Source: Dictyophora rubrovolvata
Lineage: Eukaryota > Basidiomycota > Agaricomycetes > Phallales > Phallaceae
Direction: 5' to 3'
NCBI GenBank assembly: GCA_029959195.1
Contig: CP114118.1
Span: 2,816,001-2,880,000 of the forward strand
Length of the DNA: 64,000 nt
The translations under genes were made by a program, and so were the position numbers. The notes below the pieces were generated by a model. That model had not been told where the DNA came from. It made no database searches and was given only the letters and a program-made list of their open reading frames with translations. Positions 10,601 through 22,080 of this stretch are shown here, piece after piece. Each line of letters begins with the position of its first letter. Within the stretch, counting starts at the first letter, position 1.

Positions 10601-13130
10601 CAGCCGGCGCCACGAGGATCGCGGAGTGCTTGCATGCGGGTTGCAATATCATATCTGTCACGGCAAAAGTGGCAGGAAGTTGATCGAGTTAAAGTAAAGT
10701 TTATCTAGAACATTTTGAGAAGAAAGAAAGATTTTTCTTTTCAGAGGCGCGTGGGTAAGGGTGAAAGAGAAAGGATGTCAAACCTGCTAGTGGGTAGATG
10801 CGGAGTTGAGTTGAGTCTTGACTAGTATCTGGTTGTAGTATTTTACCGCTTGGGAACATCATAATGAATGGCGTGATTTTCAATGACGAGTACAATGCCG
10901 AACTTCGATACAAAATGAATGACGTAACTCCTAATCTTCTATCCGCTTGCTTAATTATGAGTTACATGTCAATGGAATATGTAGAAAGAACATCTGAAAT
11001 TACATGAATTTTTTAGCCGCTCTTGCACAGTCCAGGTATGCACTAGTGTGAATGATTATAAGCCTCGTCGCGACGCCGTTTGATCAGAGCATCAGTTGCC
11101 GTTCGCGTTTCTCAGCCTTTAATATGTGGGAGGACAGATCGGAGTAGACCGGGGGATTGAAGGAAAACAAGTATGTTGTGTATTGGTTTCTTTGGCACGA
11201 TGCGTAATTTCTTGTTCAGCCACGTTCGATGTTCAATGTTCTCGTTATACGGAAAAAGTGATATTAGATATTGATATTATTGAAGGGTTCCTTGTAATAA
11301 TGTAACTTGGCCGGTATTTTGGGAGGAGAGGGTGTCCGGCGGCAACGGCGAGTGTATTTATTCTTCCACTGCCGATGTATACTCACTATCAAGATTGTCC
11401 CCCCGCTTCCGAAACTAGATTTACCATTTGAACTTTCGCCCTCGATTCAAACGAGTTAAAAATTGCACTTGAAAGGACGGCGTGTCCGATCGAACGTCAC
11501 TCTGGGGCATATCGGTCAGGGACTAGCAGCGACAAAGGATGATGGCAATTCATAAGCTCATATAAGAATAATGTGGCTTTGTGTGTATGGTGATGAGTTT
11601 TAATTCGAGACTCGTAAGAATGAAAAAGGTACCTTGCCCCATTCAAAACCTGGTCCTATAATCCGATTTCTGGAGTGTAATGATTTTCAAACAGATGTAG
11701 GAAAAACAACCAGAAAAAAAAAACAAGGATAAGACTTACGGTTAAAAGCGAAATTTGGCACAGGGATGTGACAATAATGATATAGAGGTGATCACGATGA
11801 TGCATGCAGGATTGATCAGATCGATTATCAGGCTAACCATTTCGGGCACAATAGGAAAAAAAGGGATCTGGCTCTTACTTGTGCAGCGAATCTGCTGTAT
11901 TCATACACACATACAAACTGGGTTAGTACTCACATCAATCGGGCACGAATCGCGGCCATGTACATATCGATGTCGAGATCTGTGCAGTATGTAAGGACTC
12001 TTACCTTGTACCACTGATGAAATGACACACAGCCCACCGCACCGTTACGGGACATCCCCTAGCCTGGGGGAACAAGAACACTTTCATTTAAAAATGTTCC
12101 CTTCGATTCGGAAAGAAGAAAAGGAACGCGCAATCTATTTCTTTCCAACGCCACTTTTTTATTCTGGAGATCCGGAATACATCAAAGAAAACGGGTACTT
12201 TTCTTCCTATTAGAGCCTGGCAATATCTCTGAGAACGGGTGAGAACAATAAGAACACGCAGTAAATTGTCCGTCACCACGCCACATGTTTCGGGAAACCC
12301 AAGCTAAATCACCCATCTCCATCATGGCAAAATGCAAAACTTGGCGTGTTTTTGCGTTGTCCAGACTTGAGACGGGGTACCTTGTCATGTGACTACGTGA
12401 CATGTCACATGCCACTTGTCACACCCCTTTCTCTGCCAGTGCTCTTCTTGCGGTGAATCAAATAGCAAATTTATAAATTATAATATCATTCTGTTGGGTT
12501 GGGTAAAAGAGAAAAAAAAGAAAGAGATGTCAATAAAAATTAAATTTCTTGACAGCAGCGCCCATATTCATAGTCGTAGTTTAATTATTAATATGAGGGC
12601 CGTGGGAAGAAAGGCACCATTCTGTCGGGTAAGAAGAGAAATGCCTCCGCGCAACTAATCTCGCCTCCTCCATTAGCTAAGTATTTTAGAACCTTTTCTT
12701 GCTTCGTCGTTGTCTCTTTCCCTCCTGCCCTCTCTTCGTCGGAACGACATAGCAAACGATTAGCTAGCAAATCCAACCCCGACGTCGACAGCGACGGTGC
12801 ACTACTCCGGTTCGACCAAAATTAGCTCTGTGGCTCCTAAAAGTCAACCGCACGCTTTTTTTATCCTTCCTTCGCACTCCCATTCGGCCTCGTTGGTTTT
12901 TTTTTCTCCTTCTCATCTATATAAATTCACAATCACAGTGCGACATTTCATCCTTACCCTCTAAAAAGACTTCATTCACGCTTTTTTCTTTTGTCGACCA
13001 GAACCGAATTGGCTGATTGGCTCCTCTCTTCAGCTCTTCTTCTTCATTTTCGAGCCCTTAACACTCACAAGCCAAGAGACAACAAAGAAAATCCTGTGGA
13101 CGAATTAAAAAGGAGACACAGAGAAAACAA
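7661..13130. other. Long gene-poor stretch upstream of the GATA gene
   Basis: About 5.5 kb without a frame that I can tie to a family. Open frames here are short (60-85 codons), overlap on both strands, and lack intron-joined partners. The stretch from about 12840 to 13130 is pyrimidine-rich with several TATA-like and T-run tracts, as expected of a promoter and 5' leader. The rest may be a long regulatory region or may hold a non-coding transcript. Confidence 0.5.
12383..12408. promoter_or_regulatory. Palindromic GTGACATGTCAC block
   Basis: A perfect 12-base palindrome (gtgacatgtcac, 12397-12408), with a related half site tgtcatgtgac just upstream and a further catgccacttgtcac downstream. 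It lies about 730 bp upstream of the GATA factor start. It could be a dimeric regulator site, but this is inference only. Confidence 0.3.
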
Positions 13131-16100
13131 ATGGCCCATAACTATTCTACTCCGGACCCGCTTCGCCTGCCCAGCATACGAAGTCTCGAGATTGGCGTAT
13201 ACTCTGCGAGCAATACGAATAATAATAGCAATGGCAGCACACCCGTAGACTATGTCCAGCAGCAACAACAACAACAACAACAGTATCCGTCTCAGTCTCA
13301 GGTTCGTTATTCGGAGGAGTATTATTCGCATAACAATAGTAGGGAGATGGGTTACTACGGGCATGGTGTGTTCGACATATATACAAGTCTTGGATGTATC
13401 GTATCTCATTCATCGACTTTTTTCTTTTTTTTCAGATCCATCTAACGCTCAAACCGCGGCGGCGACGACGACGACGACATCAACTCTAACAAGTGGCCCC
13501 TCAATTTCACAAGCGCATTCCCATAATAATCCCTCTTCAGCAGCCGGATCAGGGCCAAACGTCTCGCCGTATCGTCGACCGCGGACAATCTCATCGAATC
13601 TCAGTAATCAGATAGACAATAATGCCAAGTATCGCGATCCCCATATCCATCACTCTTCATCTTCCAACAATTCAGGGTCATCTTCTTCTATCCATAGTGC
13701 AAATTCAGGGTCCCTTGGCACGCCCGGTGCTGCCGGAGGTGCCCCTGCGACTGCGACTGCTGCTGCTTCATCTCAAACAATTGGAAATCCAAATCAGAGA
13801 TCGTCTTCGTCTTCTTACCCAGCCTCAACGTACTCGGGGCATTTGGCGTATTCAGATTACTATAGCCAGAGAGGAGGGGGCGGAAGCGGAGGAGCAAGCG
13901 CGGCTGCGACCGTGAGTCCTACCACCACGACAGCCACCACGACTGCGGCCAATCCCACCGGTTGGTACTACGCCAGTCATACAAGCCAAAATTCGCCTTC
14001 GCAATCGGCGTCTCCTCCCGTTGTCGCGCAACAACAGAAACCACAACCACAACAACCACAACAGCAATACTCTCACGCAGCCTCTCCGTTGCAATCGCCT
14101 GTATCTGTACCATCACAGCAGCCACAACAACAGCAACAACAGCAATATTATTCGCAAGCCGAAAGTATGAGCCCGTATTCTCAGCAACAACAGCAGCAAG
14201 GTTCGATGCAATCGCAGCGTACACCACGTTCCCAGCCTATGCATCCACCATCATCATCGCTTCATCCTTCAGGAGGTTTATATCCAGGCACAAACAGTGG
14301 TGCGACGTCGCACCGTGGGCATAGTCATCATATGGCAGTTCCGTCGATCAATACTTCAAGTAGTAGCTTGGCAGGTGGGAACGGCAGCACCTCAACTGCC
14401 GTTCCTGCCTCGTCTGCCGCACCCACTTCGACCAATGGTAAGCCACATAAATGGAAATTGCGTATATTTGTAACTGACTGGAGCGCTTTTCAATGCAATG
14501 CAATGCAAGTTTTAATCCACAACCTTGAAGAAGATGCAAGTCGGGCAGCAGCAGAAGGAGCGCACCTCGCTAAGGTAGGCAGTTTCGTCTATTTCCTATC
14601 ACTTGTCAGTCTAAGAAAAAAACCTTTTTACTCTATCGTACACCAGATCATCGAACACTGTCAAGCTATTTCTAAATTCGCAGACCACTACGCTTCTCAA
14701 AATACAAACTCTAATGCAACTCCTTCTCCCACGACGACTACAAGTTCCGGTATTGGCGGTTCAGCTGTACCTGGTCCTACGTCACCTGAATATACCGAAA
14801 TGGCCACACGCGCGGATATTGTGCTTAAGTTGGTTTATCAGTTGCGTAAGGAGGCTGGCATTGCTTTTGGTGTCCCTGGGTTTTCGGGTTCTACTGCCAG
14901 TAGTGCCGCTGGTATTGGGAGTATGATGACGGATGAAGCGTATAAGAAGAAGAGAAGCTGGGATGATGATGATAGTATGGGAGTGAATGGCGAGGTCGAT
15001 GTGAGTTTGTTATGCTTTTTTCCTCTCTTTTTTCTTTCTTCTTTTTTTTCTCCATTCTCCATTCGCTTTTCCGCTGTTCTTTCTTTCTTGCTCGGAGCCG
15101 AGTAGCACTTTCTTCTTTTCGGAGCATCACCCCCACGCCCGCGCACGGACGACGGGAATTTCGGCAAACCAAGAACGCAATTTGACACCGAATCAGACAT
15201 ATCCACTTATTGAAAATCATCACAAGATCTATTTGAATATCTCCCGATTTTGCCAAATCGTCGAAATCAAGTTCATGTCCACTATTCATCCACACTACCT
15301 CAATATCTCACTCATCTCATCTCATATCGGGCTGGCTAGCCGTTTTTCTTTTCCTCCCATATTTATGCGATAAAACTCCGCAACGGGAACAGATGGGAAC
15401 TCATCCCCGGCTTTTTTTTTCTTCATGACTTCAATATTTCGTAAATGAGAGTCGAAAGGGTTCATTGTGCGAGGACGACGCCCAATAGGCACAACCGTCC
15501 CGATTCCCGATGTCCGGACATGGACCTTATCCCCTTTGATGCAGCCTCTGCTTCAATTCCCAGATGCGACAATGCGAGATGCGGGGTTGGGCGATAAGCA
15601 AAGCTAGATGGGGTAAAGATGCAGCCTCGCTGGATCTCATGATGACTTCAGACCTCAGTTCTCTAGCCAGGTCTCACGTGGTTTTGTGACGATTGGTTGT
15701 GAGACGATGCCGCTATGGGATTGGAGCTTCTTTTTTTAAAACCTTTTTTTCTTATTTTCTTTTTTTGTGTTTCGTTCCTTGATATGCAGTGGCTGAACCC
15801 TTCTTTTTTTTTTCACTCAGGCCCTTGCGCATCAAGACATGGCTTTGATACGGAGTAAACGTGCTCAAGGTGGGGGTACAGGTAATGTACCTGGAAACAG
15901 CCTGAAATCCAAATACAAGAAGCGGAGTGTACGTACGGTACTTAAGTTCTACTTCTTTCATCAAGTCACATTAACGACCCTCTTTATCTCTGTTCTTTTT
16001 TTCGTTCTTTTCCTTCCTTGGGTCTTCTGCTTCCTCATTTTCTGCAAAACATCTTCTAGCGCGCATGCCCGCCTGGAAAATGCCATTCGTGCAATACTCG

Positions 16101-17011
16101 AGAAACTCCGGAGTGGCGACGCGGTCCAGATGGCGCACGGACGCTTTGTAACGCATGTGGATTGCGTGAGTATTCAGGAATTCAGAGAGAAGGAAAAGTT
16201 CTTACTTCTTCCCATCCCAGATTATGCCAAACTAATACGGAAACGGGACAAAAATCCTGGGGCTGTAGATTTAACGCCCATAAGTGTTGAAATGCTTCGC
16301 GCCTCGACTAGGGCAGATTCGGCCAAGCATCTTGCAGATATTGGAGGCTCCATTGCTCTTTCCGGCGTTGGATTGGGATCGGGGGTGCCTTCTGGTAACA
16401 GCGGCGGTGGTAGTGGCGGTTCAACAACAACTGGATCTTCGGGATCGTCCGCTTCTGTTGGACCAGGATCTTCTACTGCTGGTGCTGGTACTACTGGCTC
16501 TTCTGACATGGCGGAGATTACGTTACAACCTGTTGGTGGTACGCCTTCATCTGCGTCAACCGGTGTGACGTTATCTCCTATTACGGGTAATAATGGATCT
16601 TTGACTGGTCCAGGGAGAAGTGTCAGTAATAGTAGCGGTGGAGGTAGTGGTGGCGGTGGCAGTGGGGGTGGTGGAATGCCCGTTCACTGGATCTCGCCTA
16701 CACAACACGTGTATCGATACACTGGCCCTGATTCGACTTCCTCTGCTTCGGGCAATCATGGCAACAACGGGGCGGGATCATCGTATCATTCACATTCACA
16801 CTCATCTCATTCTTCTCATTCGACGCATTCCCACTCGTCTGGGACACATTCGTATACATTGCCTCCACCGCCACATCACCACACACTCCACTTACCGCAC
16901 CCTTTACAACGCGGTAGTAATAATGGCTACAGCGATGGGTACCCGGCTAGTTTGACAAGGAGTTCTGCTTCCGTTGGGGGAGGCGATGGAAGAGGAAGTC
17001 CTGATATCTGA
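13131..17011 (+). CDS. GATA-type zinc-finger transcription factor
   Basis: DNA-binding nuclear regulator. Seven exons join in one frame: 13131-13365, 13436-14437, 14510-14574, 14647-15000, 15821-15928, 16060-16165 and 16221-17011, giving 886 residues. One zinc finger of the type Cys-X2-Cys-X18-Cys-X2-Cys lies at about residues 596-621. It reads [20 protein letters not shown] and then [19 protein letters not shown], and is split by the last intron between Leu and His. The N-terminal 430 residues are low complexity: a polyQ run near residue 45, then Ser/Thr, His and Gln-rich blocks. A helical segment with [18 protein letters not shown] (about 435-455) and a second with [10 protein letters not shown] precede the finger. 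The C-terminal part is Gly/Ser and His-rich. The intron 15001-15820 is far longer than the others and could hide a further exon. The 18-residue loop resembles the fungal WC-2/plant-like class, but no PAS domain is seen, so no gene name is given. Confidence 0.9.
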
Positions 17012-18334
17012 TATGTTTCTTTAAGATTAGTTTCGAGGGGTGCTTCGTCCGTTAAATTCATCTGTTCACCCCGTCTGCATGGTTCGAAGATCATCATTCT
17101 CTTCCCCCTCGCTTTTCTTTTTTTTTTCTGTCGTGCGAATTCGGCTTTATTCTGTTAATTGGTGTCCCTTTGTTTATCCCTCATTTGTGGTACATCGCAA
17201 GTGTTATTGTATATTTGTCTTCTCTCCTACGTCTTTTTTGTCGTCGTTCTCCGTCCGGTTTTTATCCCTTCTGTAGCATGTTTTTCTTGGACAAATTTCA
17301 TCTGTCTGGTTCCATCACCATCATGCACTTTTCCCTTTCGGCGTCGTCGTCCTCTATCCACTTCATCTATGGTTTTACTCTTTTTTTCGAAAAAAGTTCT
17401 AATTCTATGACTTACCCAAGTCCTCATTGTGTTCCATCTATATATAAATAAGGCTATATAATAATACCTCTTTAGTTTCTCTCGTTTCCCCCTACCCTTT
17501 TCCCTCTCCTTTTCGTAGGTTAATTCTTGGTTCTTCGCATTCCGAGTCTTCGGGCCCTCGGGTTTCAGTTAAAAATTTCGCTTTGCGGTTGGGATGCGCA
17601 TAGGCGTGCTTCGCTTTCAGTGTCCATGTCGATTTATTTAAAATTATATTTGATCCATCCGTACATGTAGTTTTAATAATTCCATATTTATCAGAGCTCG
17701 GAGTTTCATAAAGAGTTGCGTCCCCTTTTGGTTTTTATCGCATACCGCACTACGGGAGTCGTGCCCTGTACACAATGTCCACATATATGCATCTGTGTTC
17801 CTTGATCTGACGCTTCCTCTTCCCCTTTAGCCAGCCGCTAATTACTGTCAGTCGTCTATTGACAATGGTAATTGTACATGCAGAGCCAAGAAAAAGTCTC
17901 GAGTCCATTAGTCCCTCTACAAACAAAGCTTCTTTTCTCAGCGATAGAACACGCCAATTGTTCCCGGATGAATCGTGGTCGTGTGCAGACTTCGTGTTTT
18001 TGGGTTTCCCGTCACCACTACGAGCTAATAGCCATCTCCCTTCATTATCGTCAATTTGAAAACCGGTTCAGCGTCATTCAAATTCTGGTCCAGGAACCTG
18101 TTCCGATTCTATCCGAATGCTAATTGTCATTCGATTGATCAGAGTGGCTATTAGGCTTGATTTTGCAATATCATTAGCGTCTGGGTATGGTCATGATCGA
18201 ACTAACTTGCCATAATGTTGGACTAAGATATGTAATCAAGATTATCAGTCTTAAGGTTGAACGCGGAGCCGAAACATAGTGACGTACAGGGCGTTCATCC
18301 ATTTCAGTTGCCACTAAATATTTGATAAATATAA
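17012..18334. other. Intergenic, convergent 3' ends
   Basis: Space between the convergent GATA and DUF6533 genes. The first 500 bases are very pyrimidine-rich and probably include the GATA 3' UTR. I see no gene. Confidence 0.5.
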
Positions 18335-20191
18335 TTAACTCTCCTGGTGCACGATATTTCTACCTACCGGCGCGAAGATAACCATAAATAACCAAACACA
18401 AATAGAAGAGGAAATAACGCTACAACATAAATCACGAGGACAAACCAAACCAAACTAAATCGATTGCTTACAAAAAGTATATGGCACCATCTTGCGCTAA
18501 TTTCCGGAATAATCCTAATCGTGGTGTAGACTGGAGACGCCGCTGCTCCTCCATATCAGGTGTAGGCGTCTCTCTTATCAGCGGGGATTCGAAAGCTGAT
18601 ATGGGAGACGATGAACAAGAAGGGAGAGGTGAACTGTGAGGAATGGGAGGGGACAAATGATCGAGATCTAAGGGATGCGGTGGGAGAAGCCTCAGAGGAA
18701 AATTGGAATCGCCAGGGAATCCATTAAACGTTCGAGGGTTTTCCGGATCATCGCTATGCATATCGTCTGATGTGCACCCATCTGTCTGTATCGAAATTTT
18801 GGGCTTCGTTCTAAATGCCCCCCGGATACGACGGTAAAATTTGTCTTTAAAACGATTGAAATCTCTTAAAGAAGTACAATGCCCTGTCGTGGATTGGAAT
18901 GTCTTGATCATCGTTAAGCTGAACACTGACATGTCGAAGAACAGGTTTGCTCCTAGATACGTTACGGCACGTGATCCTCTAACAAGTACATTAACATCAT
19001 GAACCGCCATACAAATGAATGACCTACAAATGAAGTGAAGGGAGAAACGAGCATCCTGTATGCATTAATCCTGAGGTTTTGTCAACATTAAGCGATTAAA
19101 AATACCTCTGAGCTCCTCTATCTGTTGCAAATGTAAATGTAATGCTGAATAAACGCTTTACCTCTGCTACTTCGAAGTACATATAAACACGTCACTCACA
19201 TCCTCCACCCGGATAGGACACTTCCCATATGCCAATGCAAATTGTTCCAAGAAGAAGTAAACCCAGATACAGTGCTATATACTTGTTCCGGTCGTATAGA
19301 GCATAGACACTGAGATTCATGTTGATGAAACCGTTCAGCTCTGACAAGTTAACCGTTTACTCACCGTAGAGTTAACAAGATACCGGGTATGATGAATAGT
19401 GGAACAGCGATCCCCCATTTTTCGAATGATACAAAACGGACGCATCTAATAACATATAGATAAGCACACAAATGAGAAGAATAATAGTATTTCATACGCC
19501 TAAAGTGAGATGGAATTAATGAAGAGAATGATAAGAAGCAAGGAGGGCATTACCTCGTGCCCACGGCTGAAACAAAATGTCAAAAGTAAATGGATATTCG
19601 GTAGTTTAACCACTAGTTGACGTTACCTTCCAAAAAACACCGTCATGACACCAATCAGAGTATAGTATCTGTTCTTGACAAATCGATCAGAAATCGTAAA
19701 AGGATCAGAGAAAAGCCATTTGCTATGATTAAGGACGGCTCACAATTATAAACAAGCAGGAAACTTGCAATTTCAATTGATTTGGTCGACTGGATATATA
19801 TATCGTCCCTCACCTACGCTTCGTAACCGTTTCCAAATATGTTCAACCTATAATAATGATATTAACTACAACCCCATTCTTTTTGTGGCGGTATAATTAT
19901 CACCTCGTCAGCAAATGTCAATATATGGTCGTAGACGAGCATCGTAATCGCGGCACACAAATAATGCTGATTAGCAGATGCATATCAGCTATTCTCGAGA
20001 ATTCTTCCAGAAGCTCACCTTAGAGACCGCCCTAGTAAAATAGATTATTCAAATAGAAGTCGCAAAATGAAACGAAGTACGAAAATGAAGGCTCACAGTC
20101 TTGCTGCGCTAAGTGCAATACCATACTTGTGATGATGATAAAACATGGTAGAATTCCCAAAGGAAACTAAATCGAGAGTTACGCCCATCAT
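18335..20191 (-). CDS. DUF6533-type fungal multi-pass membrane protein
   Basis: Unknown-function integral membrane protein of a family expanded in Agaricomycetes. The domain signature is clear after splicing: HYLCAAITMLVYDHILTFADE joins VEHIWKRLRS, the classic YDxxLTxxxE..W pattern. Next come NRYYTLIGVMTVFFG, then RFVSFEKWGIAVPLF and VYALYDRNKYIALYLGLLLL (membrane segments), then YLGANLFFDMSVFSLTMIKT. The cytosolic tail ends near LFRKLAQDGAIYFF. Exons I can fix include 20097-20191, 20019-20031 (13 nt), 19904-19966, an exon starting at 19847, a 16-nt exon near 19100, about 18472-19022, and 18335-18419 after a 52-nt intron (18420-18471). Boundaries between 19450 and 19815 are uncertain. The long Pro/Ser-rich loop is typical of the family's cytosolic tail. 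Confidence 0.75.
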
Positions 20192-21371
20192 AACATCCGT
20201 ATTACTGTCATTGGGAAGAAAAGGCATCGTTTGCCTAATCTAGGCTGATCCGACCTCACAACGTTTTGAAGTTTTAGCTCGTGAAAATCGTCAAGCCGCG
20301 TCAGGGGAGAGAGAAAGATGATAGATAGCGAAAAAAGACGGTAATTAAGGAATAAACGAGTGCTGGAAACACACAGCCCCACTCCCAAATTAGACTGGAA
20401 CGATTAGATTTTTCAGAATAGCTTGGTAAAATGGATATTTCATAAAAAGGGGGGCGAGGGGACATGAATGGAACGACAATGATAAGAATTAAATTAAAAC
20501 CTTAGAGAAGTAGCCGGACCATGCTTGCATTATTAACGATCAGATGAAACGCTCGCGCTCTCGGCGTTCCGTTTAATCAGTGACCTGCATTTGAATGTAC
20601 GGAGACCCGCTACAAAGAGCGTTCCGAGCATTTCAATACTTTTTGCTTACACGTTAAAAAAGAATGGTATAGTCTGGCTGTAATCTTCAGCTTTTGAATG
20701 AACGAGATTGCGTTTTCTGTCCGAAGGCACAAAAGAGTGCCGACGCCACTGTTCCTGAAGCAAAATTAGCAAAGAATTATTGAAGGAAATTTGAGTATAG
20801 ATGGAAATATGAATCGAAGGGGGCTGGAACCCTTCACCGTCGAGTCTGGAGAAATAGATATGCCAAAACGTAGATCCTGAGACTTCTGAGAACCTGATTG
20901 CAAAAGGGGTCGTACTGAACTTTAATCATGGCTAGACCAGGAAAAAGAATGAATGGTATGTAACGCATGTAATGGCCCAGTTGGTTTTAGACAGAGCAGC
21001 CAATACCTGGACTCACAGCCTCGCCAAAGAAGTCATTCATAATCCAAAATCTTTCGAATGATGCTATTCCGATAAAGTGGAAAATGTGTTTGAATTGTGC
21101 ACCGCAAGGACTTAATAAATTCAAGTAAAAATACCTCTCCAGTCGTAATGAGATTCGGACTTCACACGATACAGTTAGGTCCCGGTTATTCTTCTTTGTT
21201 CGATACCTATTGAGAGATGGAATGCAAAAAGATGATATAAAGAAAGCGACACAACAAAAAATAACCCATAACATAAGTAAAACGAAGTCGAAATTTTCAA
21301 TAGGCGCATGTCAATAGTGGCTGTTTCTCTGGAAACCCGCCCAACCATACACCAATCTTCCAATTTGTTTT
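20192..21371. other. Intergenic, nothing recognised
   Basis: About 1.2 kb upstream of the DUF6533 gene and downstream of the Mob gene. A 95-codon open frame on the minus strand (20987-21274) has hydrophobic starts but matches no family I know and has no clear partners. Confidence 0.4.
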
Positions 21372-22036
21372 TCAGTTTTCGCTTGCTTTCGTCTCCGATG
21401 ACGACGAGTCCACAGGTGACGGTGCTTCGGGCTCTTTCTCAACCTTCTCTTCTCCACTTGTCGGAGGGTCTAAGTTGGATGAAGTATCGTCAGACGAAAT
21501 AGCGGTAGCGGCCGATGGTGATTCAGTGATTAGTCGCTCTGTAGTTGAAGCAGATCCGTCTGTTGGCGCCGATTGGGATTGACTAGTTTCCGGGGAAGAT
21601 AATGACGCATTTGACACAGGTTCTGCATCTAACTGTTCATATCCTTCCACGTTAGCTTTAGGTTTAACATCAGCGGGAGGCGCTGCAGCTGAAGAAGCTT
21701 CGAAGCTTTCAGCAGGCGTATCTTCCCCACCACCCCGGATAGCGGTAGTATCCGTGTCGACATCCGCAATCGGATCACTGGTCTTATCGTATGATATAGT
21801 AGCTGCTTTATCTTGAGATGCTTGAGGTTCATCAGTTCTCGATTCTGAGGGATGTTCTGAGGGATGTTCTGTAGACGCGTCCTCTAATGCAGACGTTGAT
21901 AAAGAAGAATCTAATTTGTTTGCATGTTCAGAGACTTCTTCTTCCTCCCGCTTATGTTCAGGTTCGGCTTCTTCCTCCTGTTTATGTTCAGGCTCGACTT
22001 CTTCCTCCTCCTGCTTATGTTCAGGTTCGACTTCTT

Positions 22037-22080
<44 letters not shown>

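Noticed and set aside
13252-14539. Long opposite-strand and shifted frames across the GATA gene
   Set aside because: They are shadows of Gln, Ser and Thr repeat coding; only one frame leads through the splice sites to the zinc finger.
18455-18471. A 17-nt intron (gtaagcaatcgatttag) at the end of the DUF6533 gene
   Set aside because: It would restore a hydrophobic frame, but a normal 52-nt intron from the same donor to the acceptor at 18420 also continues in frame and is far more likely.
19760-19815. A single exact exon model for the middle of the DUF6533 gene
   Set aside because: Several donor/acceptor pairs give partial agreement but none keeps every conserved segment in frame, so boundaries there were left open.
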